Positions 29,865-39,627 of a DNA stretch of 64,000 nt are shown here, piece by piece (position 1 is the stretch's first letter; each line of letters begins with the position of its first letter). The notes below the pieces were generated by a model. The model was given only the letters and a program-made list of their open reading frames with translations. It had not been told where the DNA came from and did no database searches. A program made the position numbers and the translations under genes. The DNA comes from Erythrobacter sp. EC-HK427 (lineage in GTDB: Bacteria; Pseudomonadota; Alphaproteobacteria; Sphingomonadales; Sphingomonadaceae): positions 128,292 to 192,291 of the forward strand of contig NZ_LR701479.1 in NCBI RefSeq assembly GCF_902498745.1, written 5' to 3'.

Positions 29865-31330
29865 TGTGCGCCTCCCGCCAGTTCCGCCGCGCATTCGCGG
29901 GCCACGGTCACATCGTCAAACGGCAACACCCGCATAGTTTCTCCTGCACCCACAATCTGTCCCTGCTCGTGGCCCTTGCCCGCGACCAGCACGATATCGT
30001 CCTTGCCCGCCTGCGCGATAGCAGCGCGGATGGCATCGCGCCGCCCGCCGACTTCCTGCGCGCCGGGTGCGCCTGCGAGTACGGCGGCGCGAATGGCTGC
30101 GGGGTCTTCGCCGCGCGGATTGTCGTCGGTCACTATAACCACATCGCTCGCTGCCATGGCCGCTTCGCCCATAGGCGCGCGCTTGCCGGTGTCGCGATCC
30201 CCGCCCGCGCCAAAAACGGTGATAAGCCTGCCCGCCACGTGCGGCCGCAAGGCGGCAATCGCGGCGGTAAGCGCATCGGGCGTGTGGGCGTAGTCGATAT
30301 AGACCGGCGCGCCGCTGGCGGTAATCACCGCGCGCTCCAGCCGCCCGCGCACGGGTTGCAGCCGCGCCACCGCATCGAACACCTGCGAGGGGTTCGATCC
30401 GGTTGCGAGCGCCAAGCCCGCCGAAGTGAGCGCGTTCGCCACTTGATAGGCACCGATCAGCGGCAGGCGGAAGCGCCGCTCCTGCCCCTCATGCTCCACC
30501 GTCAGTTCCTGCCCCAATGGGGTGGCCGTGCGCGCGACAAGACGGATATCCGCGCCCTGCTCGCCCACCGTGAACACCTTCAGACCGCGCGCCTTGGCGA
30601 CAGCGATGGCCCGCGCAGACCATTCGTCATCCGCCCAGATCACCGCCGTGCCATCATCGTCGACCACTTCGGTGAACAGCCGCATCTTGGCCGCGAAATA
30701 GTCTTCCATATCGGTGTGGTAATCGAGATGGTCGCGGCTGAGATTGGTGAAGCCGCCCGCTTTTACCGACAGGCCTTCATTGCGGAACTGGCTGAGGCCG
30801 TGGCTCGATGCCTCATAGGCAACATGGCTCACCCCTTCGCGCGCCAAGCCGGTCATGTTCGCAAGGAATGTGACGATGTCGGGCGTGGTGAGGCCGGTGG
30901 AGACGCTTTCTTCGGGCGTGGTGACGCCCAGCGTGCCGATGCTCGCCGCCCGCTCCCCGCACATCCGCCAGATTTGCCGCGTCATTTCAACGCAGGAGGT
31001 CTTGCCATTGGTTCCCGTCACCGCGACGACAGTGTGCGGAGTCGGTTGGAAGAACCGCGCGGCAATCTGCGCGAACAGGCGGCGCGGATTGTCGCTGGGA
31101 AGATGCAGCGCACCCGCCACACGCGCTTCGGGCCGTGCCACCACGGCGACCGCGCCGCTGGCAATGGCGGCGGGAATGAAATCTTCGCCATTCACCGCGC
31201 TGCCCTGAAACGCGCCGAACACATTGCCGGGCGCAATCTTGCGGTTGTCTATGGCAAATCCAGTGATGCGCACATCGCCGGTATCGCCCGCGTCCGCTCC
31301 GGCAATCGCTGCGCAATCGACCAGCCGCAT
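29861..31330 (-). CDS. murE: UDP-MurNAc-Ala-Glu--meso-diaminopimelate ligase
   Basis: Adds the third stem residue. The 489-aa protein has VTGTNGKTSCVEMTRQI for ATP, YEASSHGLSQFR, and TDDNPRGEDPAAI; the DNPR motif predicts meso-diaminopimelate specificity, as expected for a Gram-negative. The ATG at 31330 shares its A with the ftsI stop (TGATG); a TTG one codon earlier is also in frame. Confidence 0.97.
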
Positions 31331-33090
31331 CAATTGCCTCCCACCAGCGGGCGCAGATCAGTCAGATCGATATCGCGGCTTTCGTCGGGATAGATGCCCA
31401 GCTGCGGCCCGATGCGCGGCACCAGCCGACCGACAATCGGCGCGGCATTCCACGCTGCGGTGCGCTGGAAGCTGCTGGCGGCGGTGCCCTGCGGTTCGTC
31501 GAGCATGGCGATGATGACATAGCGCGGATTGTCCATCGGGAAGGCGGCAGCGAAGGTGGAGACCAGCGTCGTCTGGCGATACCCGCCCACACCGGGCTTT
31601 TCCGCGCTTCCGGTCTTGCCGCCGACGCGGAAGCCCGGCGTATCGGCGTTGCGGCCGGTGCCATAGGCGGTAATCATCCGCAGCAGCTGGTTCATTCGCG
31701 CGCTGGTGCTTTCCTTGAACACGCGGCGGCCGCGCGGGGCCTGGCCGGGCGCAATCCGGTTGAGCGTCGCCGGACGCCAGATGCCGCCATTCACCATCGC
31801 CGCATAGGCACTGGCCAGATGCAGCGGCGTCACCGCAATGCCGTGTCCATAGCCGACGGTGATCGCGCGGATGCGCTGCCAATCGCCCGCTTCCCAGATC
31901 GGAAAGCCGCGCGCGGGCAGTTCGATATAGGGCCGTTCGTTAAAGCCCAGCTCCACCATATATTGCCGCAGGGTCGCAGCGCCCATTTCGTCAACGATGT
32001 GGCCGGTGACGATATTGCTCGAATGCATCAGCATTTCGGGCGTGTTGAGCGAGGCCCCCAGCGGGTGGCTGTCCTGGATCATGTGGCCCTGCACTTCGTA
32101 GGGCGTCGCGCCAAAGCGCCGCCGCATATCAACCACCGCGCCGCTATCGATCGCGGCAGCCACGGTGAGCGGCTTGAAGGTAGAGCCCAATTCATAGACC
32201 TGATTGGTCACGCGGTTGAACGCGGGCGCAGTGATGCCGCGCGCGTGTTGTTCGTCTGTCACCCGCACATCGTCAGCCGTCACGGCATTGGGATCGAATT
32301 CGGGCAGCGAAGCGAGCGCGAGCACTTCGCCGGTGTCGACATCGAGCACAATCCCCGCCGCGCCGGTGGCGTTGACCGACAGCATCCCGCTGCGCAGTTC
32401 TTCTTCCAGCGCGCCCTGCACCCGCATATCGATGCTGAGCGCCACCGGTTCACCGCGTGTCGCGGGATCGAGCAGCCGGTCGTTGAGGACTTGTTCCATC
32501 CCGACACGGCCATTCCCGTCCGAACCGACATAGCCGAGCACGTGCGCCGCCATGGAGCCTTGCGGATAGTGGCGGTCTTCCTCTTGCGGCAGTTCGAGCG
32601 CAAGCTCGCCGATCTGCATTACGCGGTTTGCGTCCTCGGGCAGGATGCGGCGGCGGATATAGGCGGGCCGCCCTTCGGCGAGGATGCGCGCGGTATCGAC
32701 CACGTCGAGATCGGGGAAAATCGCCGCGAGTTCCCGCGCCACCGCTTCAGGTGAACGCACCAGCGGCGGGCCGCCGTCGCCGCCCTCGCTCATCGCATTC
32801 GGGTTATACCACAGCGCATAGGCGGGGAACGCGCGCGCCAGCGGCACGCCGTTGCGGTCGGTAATCTCGCCGCGCGGCGGCAGCAGCGCATCGGCCAGAC
32901 TGTGCTGCGCTGGCCCGCGCTCGACCGCGCCAATAAAGGTCAGCCGCACCAGCGCCGCCAGCCCGAGCAGCGCGAAGATCAGGATGACCAGCAGCAGCCG
33001 CAGCCGCGCTTGCAGCAGCGAACGGCGACGGAAGTCCACCATCCCCGCCTGGGTCGCAATGATCGTGCGGGGGGCGGCGAAAGCGCTCAA
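31330..33090 (-). CDS. ftsI: Septal peptidoglycan transpeptidase (PBP3)
   Basis: Class B penicillin-binding protein cross-linking septal wall, partner of FtsW. The 586-aa protein has a cytoplasmic N-terminus, one transmembrane helix (about 32-52), a non-catalytic pedestal domain, and a transpeptidase domain with GSTFKPL (active Ser of SxxK), SSN and GKTGSAEKPG (KTG). The TTG at 33090 overlaps the ftsL stop (TTGA); an ATG 16 codons later is an alternative start. Confidence 0.95.
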   Translation of the reverse strand: MSAFAAPRTIIATQAGMVDFRRRSLLQARLRLLLVILIFALLGLAALVRLTFIGAVERGPAQHSLADALLPPRGEITDRNGVPLARAFPAYALWYNPNAMSEGGDGGPPLVRSPEAVARELAAIFPDLDVVDTARILAEGRPAYIRRRILPEDANRVMQIGELALELPQEEDRHYPQGSMAAHVLGYVGSDGNGRVGMEQVLNDRLLDPATRGEPVALSIDMRVQGALEEELRSGMLSVNATGAAGIVLDVDTGEVLALASLPEFDPNAVTADDVRVTDEQHARGITAPAFNRVTNQVYELGSTFKPLTVAAAIDSGAVVDMRRRFGATPYEVQGHMIQDSHPLGASLNTPEMLMHSSNIVTGHIVDEMGAATLRQYMVELGFNERPYIELPARGFPIWEAGDWQRIRAITVGYGHGIAVTPLHLASAYAAMVNGGIWRPATLNRIAPGQAPRGRRVFKESTSARMNQLLRMITAYGTGRNADTPGFRVGGKTGSAEKPGVGGYRQTTLVSTFAAAFPMDNPRYVIIAMLDEPQGTAASSFQRTAAWNAAPIVGRLVPRIGPQLGIYPDESRDIDLTDLRPLVGGN

Positions 33091-33650
33091 TTCCCGGCAG
33101 CTCCCGCGCTGGCGATCACAGTAGCGCGCTGCGATGCGCGGTTCACCGGCGCGGCGAGCGGATTGGAGATGACGGTAACGGCAAGCCCGCTGCCATTGTC
33201 CTCGTGGGCTTCCGCCCCTTGGAGCACGGCGGGATCAACCGGCTCGCCGGTCAGCGGCGACACCAGCTGCGGAAATTCAGGCAGATCCTCGCCCGAACGC
33301 AGGCCAGCAAGCCGGATCGGCGCAGGCGCATCGGCCGAGCGCGGCACGCCGAAGCTCGCCAATTGGCGCGGATTGTCAATGAACTGGTCAGCCTCTGGGG
33401 CCTGGAAGCCGAAGTCCACGCGGTTCCAAGCGGCCAGCTGCACATGGTTGGCGCGGGTGAGGAATTCAGTTTCCAGCAGCAGCTTGTGCTCTTCCAGCTG
33501 CACAATCTCGCGCTCCGCCTGCACTACTTCGGCGTGCACGGCGGTCACCCGCAGATGCAGCATGATGTAGAGGACAAAGCAAATGCCCAGCGCGGCAATC
33601 CAGCCGATGCGGCGGACGGGCTTGGGCGGCGTGACAGGAAGCTGGCTCAT
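33087..33650 (-). CDS. ftsL: FtsL-like cell division protein
   Basis: A 187-aa bitopic membrane protein in the ftsL position between rsmH and ftsI. One transmembrane helix ([17 protein letters not shown], residues 15-33) is followed by a coiled-coil with [20 protein letters not shown]. The protein is roughly twice the E. coli length, with a Pro/Ala-rich periplasmic tail of about 90 residues. FtsL proteins diverge too much for sequence identity alone; position and architecture support the call. Confidence 0.85.
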   Translation of the reverse strand: MSQLPVTPPKPVRRIGWIAALGICFVLYIMLHLRVTAVHAEVVQAEREIVQLEEHKLLLETEFLTRANHVQLAAWNRVDFGFQAPEADQFIDNPRQLASFGVPRSADAPAPIRLAGLRSGEDLPEFPQLVSPLTGEPVDPAVLQGAEAHEDNGSGLAVTVISNPLAAPVNRASQRATVIASAGAAGN

Positions 33651-34597
33651 GCGGCGTTCTCCCGTGCCGGGGCGGCGGTGCGGATGGCGGCGCGCAAAGT
33701 GGCGGAACGCGCGCGCGGATTGCGATCCAGCTCGGCAGCGGAGGGCCGGATCGCTTTCGACAGGTGCCCGAAACGCGCCGAGGGGACGGACTGCGTTTCG
33801 GGCAGGTGTCGCGAGCTGCGGGGGTTCTGGTTCGCAGCATCGCGGAGGAAGGTCTTGACCATGCGGTCTTCAAGGCTGTGGAAGCTGACGACAGCAAGCC
33901 GCCCGCCTTCCTTCAGCAGCGCTTCGGAGGCGGCGAGCGCGGCGTCGAGCTCGTCAAGCTCGCCATTCACATGGATGCGGATGGCCTGGAAGCTGCGGGT
34001 CGCCGGGTCTTTCTTGTCGCCGGGGCGGTAGCGCAAAGCCTTGCGCACGACTTCTGCCAATTCGCCGGTCGTGGTCAGGGGGCGGGCGGCCACAATCGCG
34101 CGGGCGACGCGGCGCGACTGGCGCTCCTCGCCATATTTGTAGAGCACATCGGCAATATCGGCTTCGGCAGCTTCGTTGACGAAGTCAGCGGCATTGGGGC
34201 GCGAGCGGCTCATCGTCATGTCGAGCGGGCCATTGCTGCTGAACGCAAAACCGCGCTCGGCCTGATCGAGCTGCATCGAGGAGACGCCGATATCGAGCGT
34301 GATCCCGTCCACCTGCGCAATGCCCGCTTCCGCCATCTCCTCGACCATTTCGGAAAAGCGGCGCGGATGCAGCACCAGGCGCGGGGTATCGCCTTGGGTT
34401 TCCGGCCACTCGCGGCCAGCCGCAATCGCATCGGGATCGCGGTCGAAAGCGTGCACGATGGCGCCGCGTTCCAGAATGGCGCGGGTGTAACCGCCCGCAC
34501 CGAAGGTTGCATCAATTATGACATCGCCGGGCTGCGGATCGAGCGCGTCGATCACTTCATCGAGCAGCACGGGGATATGCGGGGCGGGCGCGATCAT
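33647..34597 (-). CDS. rsmH: 16S rRNA (cytosine(1402)-N4)-methyltransferase
   Basis: SAM-dependent methyltransferase for C1402 in the decoding centre. The 316-aa protein has [13 protein letters not shown] at the N-terminus, the SAM loop [44 protein letters not shown] and [13 protein letters not shown]. The ATG at 34597 overlaps the mraZ stop by 4 nt. A frame back to 34708 lies in mraZ and is rejected. Confidence 0.96.
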   Translation of the reverse strand: MIAPAPHIPVLLDEVIDALDPQPGDVIIDATFGAGGYTRAILERGAIVHAFDRDPDAIAAGREWPETQGDTPRLVLHPRRFSEMVEEMAEAGIAQVDGITLDIGVSSMQLDQAERGFAFSSNGPLDMTMSRSRPNAADFVNEAAEADIADVLYKYGEERQSRRVARAIVAARPLTTTGELAEVVRKALRYRPGDKKDPATRSFQAIRIHVNGELDELDAALAASEALLKEGGRLAVVSFHSLEDRMVKTFLRDAANQNPRSSRHLPETQSVPSARFGHLSKAIRPSAAELDRNPRARSATLRAAIRTAAPARENAA

Positions 34598-35100
34598 GCG
34601 CCTTTTCCTCGCGCGGATTTGGCGCGCGCCTCTTCGGCTTCGGCAAGGCACAGCTCGTACTGGTCTTCCCAGTCGCTGCCCATCGCGCCAAGCTGGTCGA
34701 GATCCCAAAGCGTGATGAAATTGCCGCCACCAAGGAAGCAGATATTGTCGCCAATCCCGCCCACTTTGCAGAACTTGGGCGGCAGCACGAAGCGACCGCT
34801 CTTGTCATAGGGGACCTCGGTAAAGACCCACATTTTGGTGGAGCGCACTTCGCGGTTGTAATCCTGCCCGCGGCGGACGGCGTTGTCCTCTTCCTTGTCG
34901 AGGATATCCTCGAACAGTGCGGTGCGCGAAAGGCCAAAGGCGCGCAGGGCTTTGTAGTCAGGGTGGGTGCCGATGCACAAAGTGCCTTCATCGCCCAACT
35001 CGGCAAAGACCTTGCGGAACAGCGGAGGCAGGACGAAGCGATCCTTTTCGCCGCGAAGCGAAAAGCCCTGCCCTCTGTATCCTGTCGGCCGCTGCGACAC
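34594..35100 (-). CDS. mraZ: Transcriptional regulator MraZ
   Basis: First gene of the dcw cluster; in E. coli MraZ represses its own promoter by binding repeated GGG-containing boxes, and RsmH antagonises it. The 168-aa protein has the two tandem AbrB/SpoVT-like halves, marked by [13 protein letters not shown] and [15 protein letters not shown]-terminal tail of Ala/Glu/Lys extends it slightly beyond the usual 150 aa. The start is GTG at 35100 with GGGGAA eight bases before it; no better ATG is in frame. Candidate operator boxes lie 131 bp upstream. Confidence 0.94.
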   Translation of the reverse strand: MSQRPTGYRGQGFSLRGEKDRFVLPPLFRKVFAELGDEGTLCIGTHPDYKALRAFGLSRTALFEDILDKEEDNAVRRGQDYNREVRSTKMWVFTEVPYDKSGRFVLPPKFCKVGGIGDNICFLGGGNFITLWDLDQLGAMGSDWEDQYELCLAEAEEARAKSARGKGA

Positions 35101-35230
35101 GTTCCGATTCCCCGTCCTGACTTCCCCGTGGACACATCTCCCCCGCTCCGGGCCGCGCGCAGACGCGACCAGACCGCCCCGAAAACGGGACGCAGCACGG
35201 GCTTGTTGTCCGATGAAATGGGTGAATAAC

Positions 35231-35280
35231 GCGGGTTAACGCGGGATGGAAGGGGAAATTACGGGAAATTGTGGGATAGT
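35231..35280 (+). promoter_or_regulatory. Five-copy MraZ-box-like array upstream of mraZ
   Basis: Five consecutive 10-bp units, each starting with a GGG box and followed by a 5-bp AT-rich spacer: GCGGG-TTAAC, GCGGG-ATGGA, AGGGG-AAATT, ACGGG-AAATT, GTGGG-ATAGT. E. coli MraZ binds GTGGG-like repeats with the same 10-bp period. The boxes read on the top strand, opposite to the operon. The rest of 35101-35297 is leader sequence with no promoter I can place confidently. Confidence 0.65.
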
Positions 35281-35297
35281 CACGTAAGTCACTGTTT

Positions 35298-36143
35298 TTA
35301 CGGAGGCGGAATGCCTCCGGTTATGGTTACCTCATCCATGGTTGAGGGTGATACACCGTCCGTATCTGACTGAGACTCGCCCACAAAGTGTGGAATCGGG
35401 GGCCCATTTCCCGCGCTATCCCCGAATCCGGGAAAAATCGCTGCCGCCAGCGCGAAGAGCGCCTCAGGCGCGCCTTCTATCGGGCCGTGGAAATCGAGCA
35501 TGGCGGAATCGGCTATTGCCAGCACTTCGCCCTCGCCTAGCGTGCAGCGGGCAATCACGGCGTGATGCTCAAGCGTGCAGCCGTCACCCGTCGCGGCGAA
35601 TTCTCCGGCGAGATTGACCGGCACCTGCGTCCCGTCAAATCCGCTATGCCGCACGCCTTCGGCCTGACTGTCGTCAAAGCGCAGTTGCAGTCCCCAATGA
35701 TTGAGGATTGGCGAGAGCAGCACCGTATCCTGCGGTCGCCGCCGGTCACCAAGGCCGAAGCGCGATTCTCCGGTCATCATGGGGTCGGCAAACAGCAGCA
35801 GGCGCCCGCCTGCGCGCACCCAGCTATCAAGCGCAACATTCTCCTCGCCCGTCAGCCCGCGCGGCTGCGCCAGCAACAGCATGGTGTGCGGCGCGAGGGC
35901 GTCTGCCGAGAGATAATCAAGCGGTGCCAGCTGCGCGCGCTGTTCGATCAGCGAACGCGCCCAATGCGGTTCCGCTGCGCCGGATAGAATGTCTTCGATA
36001 CCGGCAGCCTCGCCCCAGACGAGCGGGATAGTGCCCATCACCGCAAGCTGCGGAACCGACGATTGCTCCCGCTCCTGCGCCATTACCGGCATCGCCCCGC
36101 ACAGCAATGCAGCGGCCAGCAAGGCCTTACTGCAATTGCGCAT
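35298..36143 (-). CDS. DUF4350/GldG-like secreted protein
   Basis: A 281-aa protein with a signal peptide (residues 1-23, ending MPVMAQ). The mature part resembles the DUF4350/GldG-type Rossmann-like domain: LDYLSADALAPHTMLLLAQP and WVRAGGRLLLFADP, then a region around GDGCTLEHHAVIARCTLGEGEVLAIADS that matches the strand-turn pattern of these proteins. The C-terminus is polar. The ATG at 36143 overlaps the end of the upstream gene by 17 nt; frames extending to 36320 lie wholly inside that gene. The function is unknown. Confidence 0.72.
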   Translation of the reverse strand: MRNCSKALLAAALLCGAMPVMAQEREQSSVPQLAVMGTIPLVWGEAAGIEDILSGAAEPHWARSLIEQRAQLAPLDYLSADALAPHTMLLLAQPRGLTGEENVALDSWVRAGGRLLLFADPMMTGESRFGLGDRRRPQDTVLLSPILNHWGLQLRFDDSQAEGVRHSGFDGTQVPVNLAGEFAATGDGCTLEHHAVIARCTLGEGEVLAIADSAMLDFHGPIEGAPEALFALAAAIFPGFGDSAGNGPPIPHFVGESQSDTDGVSPSTMDEVTITGGIPPP

Positions 36144-36516
36144 TGGAAGTCGGATCAGGAACATCGCCGGTCGGCTGGGTCTGCGGCGCGGAGGAGCCGG
36201 ATGGCGTAGGCGTTGCGGGCAAGGCCGGAGCCACCCCTGCCTCCACCAGCGGATCAGCGCCAGCGGTGGGCGTTCCGCTTGGCTCGACCGTCGGCGCGGC
36301 TTCGGGAACCACAGAAGCATCGGTTTCCTGCACCCGGTTGCCGATCACATCCGCCAGACCGATCAGCAACACCATGCCGAGAATGCCCAGCCCGCCGACT
36401 TGCAGCCGCTGCATCCGTTCGGAACGCGAACCGCCCAGCGGGCCACCAACGGGCACGGACGCAGGCTCTGGATGCGCGTTGCGCCGTTTCAGATACTCTC
36501 GCGGATCAAACGCCAT
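36127..36516 (-). CDS. Single-pass membrane protein of unknown function
   Basis: A 129-aa protein: basic cytoplasmic N-terminus (MAFDPREYLKRRNAHPEP), one transmembrane helix (about residues 40-60, QVGGLGILGMVLLIGLADVI), then a low-complexity Pro/Thr/Ala/Glu tail. No family recognised. It lies 19 nt after cysK and overlaps the next gene, so the three may form one transcript. Confidence 0.72.
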   Translation of the reverse strand: MAFDPREYLKRRNAHPEPASVPVGGPLGGSRSERMQRLQVGGLGILGMVLLIGLADVIGNRVQETDASVVPEAAPTVEPSGTPTAGADPLVEAGVAPALPATPTPSGSSAPQTQPTGDVPDPTSNAQLQ

Positions 36517-36535
36517 GGGACAGCAAGCTACACGA

Positions 36536-37549
36536 TCAAGATGAACCTAGCCAGTCGAATACGGGCAGGTTTTTGCTCGCTAACCATTCGGCGTTGTAGA
36601 GCGTGGAGAGGTAGCGGAAGCCAGTATCGCACAGGATTGTCGCCACCCGCGCATCCTGCCGCCCTTCGGCGACCAATTGCCGCCCCAGCGCCACCGCGCC
36701 CGCAACATTGATGCCGCTGGAAAGGCCAAGGCACAGCCCCTCTTCGCGCAGCAGCCGCGCGACCCATTCGAGCCCTTCCTCGTCGGAAATGCGGAATTGC
36801 GTGTCGATCGGCGCGTCTTCCAGATTGGCAGTGATGCGGCCCTGCCCGATGCCCTCGGCGACGGAAGTGCCTTCCGATTTCAACTCGCCCGTGGCGAAAT
36901 AGGAATAGAGCGCCGCGCCGTGCGGGTCGGTGAGCGCGATGCGGACATTCTCGTCCATCGCCTTCAGCCCCATGCCCACGCCCGAGATCGTACCGCCCGT
37001 ACCCGCCGCGCAGGTAAAACCATCCACCCGCCCTTCCAGCTGCTCCCAGATTTCGGGCGCAGTGCTTTCGATATGCGCGCGGCGGTTGGCGACATTGTCG
37101 AACTGGTTCGCCCAGACCGCGTTCTCCATATCCTCGGCAATGCGGCGGCTGGTATGGACGAAGTGGTTGGGGTCGGCGAATTTGGTCGGAGGAACGGTGA
37201 CGAGCTCCGCACCCAATGCCCGCAACGTGTCCATCTTCTCGCGCGACTGGTTGTCGGGCATCACAATCACGGTCTTGTAGCCCAACGCATTGGCCACCAG
37301 TGCAATCCCGATGCCGGTATTGCCCGCCGTGCCTTCGACGACCGTGCCGCCCGGCTGCAGCTCGCCCCGCGCCTCAGCATCGCGGATGATCCACAGAGCG
37401 GCGCGGTCTTTAACGCTGGCGCCCGGATTGGCGAACTCGCACTTCCCCCAAATCTCGCACCCCGCCGCCTCGCTCGGGCCGGACAAGAGGACGAGCGGCG
37501 TGTTGCCGATAAGGTCGAGCGTGTCGCTACGGACGGGGGCGTTGATCAT
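36536..37549 (-). CDS. cysK: Cysteine synthase A-type enzyme
   Basis: PLP enzyme joining sulfide to O-acetylserine, the step after the sulfite reductase encoded at 1925-3607. The 337-aa protein has LIGNTPLVLL, the Schiff-base lysine in NPGASVKDRAALWII, EGTAGNTGIGIALVA, and the phosphate loop GTGGTISGVG. It has a somewhat variant asparagine loop (GTAGNTG) of the CysK/Cys-beta-synthase superfamily. Substrate inferred; a related PLP lyase function is less likely. Confidence 0.88.
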   Translation of the reverse strand: MINAPVRSDTLDLIGNTPLVLLSGPSEAAGCEIWGKCEFANPGASVKDRAALWIIRDAEARGELQPGGTVVEGTAGNTGIGIALVANALGYKTVIVMPDNQSREKMDTLRALGAELVTVPPTKFADPNHFVHTSRRIAEDMENAVWANQFDNVANRRAHIESTAPEIWEQLEGRVDGFTCAAGTGGTISGVGMGLKAMDENVRIALTDPHGAALYSYFATGELKSEGTSVAEGIGQGRITANLEDAPIDTQFRISDEEGLEWVARLLREEGLCLGLSSGINVAGAVALGRQLVAEGRQDARVATILCDTGFRYLSTLYNAEWLASKNLPVFDWLGSS

Positions 37550-37626
37550 GGAAGGGAATTAGGGCGAGCGACTGCGAAGCGCAATGCGATAGGTTTCTTG
37601 CGGTTTGCCAAGGTTGGTTTCGGAAC

Positions 37627-37654
37627 AAAAAATCTCTCCCATTTCGGGAGAGAT
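37627..37654 (-). terminator. Rho-independent terminator after the ferredoxin gene
   Basis: Perfect 9-bp arms ATCTCTCCC and GGGAGAGAT around a 5-nt loop, followed on the reverse strand by six T residues (37632-37627). It lies about 110 nt beyond the ferredoxin stop. Confidence 0.82.
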
Positions 37655-37722
37655 ACGAAGACTTGGCAGCTTGCTGCCTAGTCGCAGTTCAGAGGGCGCC
37701 GCGTGCGAGCATTCGCTCGCAA

Positions 37723-37757
37723 CCCCTCTCCCAACCCTCTCCCGCAAGGGGAGAGGG
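37723..37757. repeat. Dispersed CTCTCCC palindrome
   Basis: CCCCTCTCCC, then CCCTCTCCC-GCAA-GGGGAGAGGG. Elements of this look are common between genes in sphingomonads (recalled). A related copy in the other orientation is at 44893-44930. A separate small hairpin TGCGAGC-ATTC-GCTCGCA lies just before it. Confidence 0.6.
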
Positions 37758-37765
37758 CAAGATCC

Positions 37766-38083
37766 TCAATCTTCCTCGGCAATCGTCACTTTCAACCCGC
37801 TCAAATCATCGGTGAACGGTATCTGGCACGACAGGCGCGAGGTCGGCGCGCGGTGGTCGCTGCTGTCGAGTAGATCGTCCTCGTCCTCGCCCATCGGCGG
37901 CAGCTTTTCGGCGAAGGCCGGGTCGACATGGACGTGGCACGTCGCGCACGAACAGCAGCCGCCGCACAGCGCCAGCAGCTCGTCAAAACCATTGTCGCGG
38001 ATCGCTTCCATCACAGTCAGGCCGCTTTCAACCTCGATGGTGGATTCCTCGCCTGCGCGATTGACGACGGTGAGTTTAGGCAT
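37766..38083 (-). CDS. [2Fe-2S] ferredoxin, adrenodoxin type
   Basis: A 105-aa soluble electron carrier. The cluster ligands are in [17 protein letters not shown] (Cys-x5-Cys-x2-Cys arrangement) and the fourth Cys in SRLSCQIPF; the acidic GEDEDDLLD loop is typical of adrenodoxin-like proteins that donate electrons to monooxygenases or iron-sulfur assembly. The ATG at 38083 with GAGGA upstream gives the family N-terminus [13 protein letters not shown]; an in-frame ATG at 38146 is rejected. Partner unknown; ferredoxin-NADP reductase is encoded 776 nt away on the other strand. Confidence 0.92.
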   Translation of the reverse strand: MPKLTVVNRAGEESTIEVESGLTVMEAIRDNGFDELLALCGGCCSCATCHVHVDPAFAEKLPPMGEDEDDLLDSSDHRAPTSRLSCQIPFTDDLSGLKVTIAEED

Positions 38084-38160
38084 GGGCTTGCAATTCCTCT
38101 CAACTAAAGCGAGGCGGGAGCTAGGCAATCGCGCCCGCATTGGCAAGGATGGACGTTGGG

Positions 38161-38778
38161 ATGGGGCTTACAGCTGCGCAGATCAAGCACGCGCTTGATG
38201 AAGTGTCGGGCCGCGAACCGGCGTTTGCCGCTGCGCTGGAGAAGGCAGGCTATCCCGAACCGCGCATCCGCCCGCGTGGCTATATGACGCTGCTGCGCAC
38301 AATTGTCGGTCAACAGGTGAGCGTCGCAGCGGCATCCTCGATGTGGAACAAACTGGAGGCGGAACTGGGCGAAGACTTTACCCCCGCCTGCCTGCTGGAA
38401 CGCGATTTCGATACTTTGCGCGCCTGCGGCTTGTCGCGGCAAAAGCAGGGCTATGCCCGCAGCCTGTGCGAGCTGGTGAGCGCGGGCGAAGTGGATTTCG
38501 ACAACCTTCCCGCAGATGACGAGGAAGCAATTGCCGAGCTGACCAAGATCAAGGGCATAGGCCGCTGGTCAGCCGAGATTTATCTGCTCTTCGCCGAGGG
38601 CCGCCCCGACATCTGGCCCGCGGGCGATCTGGCGGTGATGGCGGGCTTGGGCAAAATCCTCGGGCTGGAAGAACGCCCCGACGAAAAGGCCACCCGCGCG
38701 CTCGCCGAACCCTGGCGCCCCCATCGCGGCGCGACCGCGATCTTCACGTGGCACTGCTACAACAATCCGGCGCTTTAG
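38161..38778 (+). CDS. DNA-3-methyladenine glycosylase II (AlkA-type)
   Basis: HhH-GPD base-excision enzyme removing alkylated purines. The 205-aa protein has [18 protein letters not shown], the helix-hairpin-helix [15 protein letters not shown] and the catalytic Asp in [12 protein letters not shown]. It lacks the AlkA N-terminal domain, as is usual in alphaproteobacteria. The start at 38161 was preferred over in-frame TTG 38140 and ATG 38149; up to seven residues uncertain. It diverges from the ferredoxin gene. Confidence 0.9.
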   Translation: MGLTAAQIKHALDEVSGREPAFAAALEKAGYPEPRIRPRGYMTLLRTIVGQQVSVAAASSMWNKLEAELGEDFTPACLLERDFDTLRACGLSRQKQGYARSLCELVSAGEVDFDNLPADDEEAIAELTKIKGIGRWSAEIYLLFAEGRPDIWPAGDLAVMAGLGKILGLEERPDEKATRALAEPWRPHRGATAIFTWHCYNNPAL

Positions 38779-38858
38779 GGTCTTAACATCCCGGCCGGAC
38801 ACTTTTCGCCATCTCGCCCGTAGTATGGGCGCAACTATGACAACAGGAGTATGGGGCG

Positions 38859-39614
38859 ATGGCTTACACCATGGAGAAGGTGCTGCGTGTGCGGCACTGG
38901 AATGACGGGTTGTTTTCCTTTTGCATAACCAGGCCACCAAGCTTCCGTTTCCTGTCCGGTCAATTCGTGATGCTCGGCCTGATGGTGGATGGCAAACCGC
39001 TCTTACGCGCCTATTCCATTGCCTCGCAACACTATGCGGAGGAGCTTGAGTTCCTCTCCATCATCGTGCCCGATGGACCGCTGACCTCGCGCCTTCAGCA
39101 TATCCAGCCGGGCGATGAGATTTTGCTGGGCGCAAAGCCCGTCGGCAGCTTGGTCATCGACGCCGTGGTGCCGGGCAAGCATCTCCATCTTTTCGGCACA
39201 GGCACCGGTCTCGCGCCTTGGATCAGCTTGGTGCATGATCCGGAGGTGTATGAGCGCTTCGACCGTGTCACCGTGCAGCACACCGTGCGCCATGTGGAGG
39301 ACAGGGCCTATTTCACCCTGCTAGACACGCATCTCGCCAATGATCCGCTGGTCGGCGAAATGGCCGCCGAGCAGCTTGTCTATGATTGGGTCGCCACGCG
39401 CGTGGCGAAGAGCAGCCATGGTGATCCGCGCCGTATTACAGAGCGTATTCGCGACGGCAGCTACCCGCTCAATCCGGAAACCGACCGGGTGATGTTGTGC
39501 GGCTCTATGCCGATGATCACGGAATGCTCGAAATTGCTCGATGAAATGGGCTTTGTGGAAGGAACGCTGTCGCACCCGGCCACCTACGTTCTGGAGCGCG
39601 CCTTTGCGGGCTGA
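38859..39614 (+). CDS. fpr: Ferredoxin--NADP reductase
   Basis: FAD flavoprotein moving electrons between NADPH and ferredoxin or flavodoxin. The 251-aa protein has FAD motif LLRAYSIAS, VPDGPLTSRLQ, the NADP loop FGTGTGLAPWISL, and CGSMPMITE. The C-terminus LERAFAG replaces the more common aromatic-ended tail of subclass II enzymes. AGGAG precedes the ATG. A ferredoxin gene is just upstream on the other strand, so they may work together. Confidence 0.95.
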   Translation: MAYTMEKVLRVRHWNDGLFSFCITRPPSFRFLSGQFVMLGLMVDGKPLLRAYSIASQHYAEELEFLSIIVPDGPLTSRLQHIQPGDEILLGAKPVGSLVIDAVVPGKHLHLFGTGTGLAPWISLVHDPEVYERFDRVTVQHTVRHVEDRAYFTLLDTHLANDPLVGEMAAEQLVYDWVATRVAKSSHGDPRRITERIRDGSYPLNPETDRVMLCGSMPMITECSKLLDEMGFVEGTLSHPATYVLERAFAG

Positions 39615-39627
39615 GGGCTACGACCCG

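Noticed and set aside
35301-35319. Hairpin CGGAGGC-GGAAT-GCCTCCG as a terminator of the upstream gene
   Set aside because: On the reverse strand it lies inside the end of the coding region and is followed by an A-run, not a T-run.
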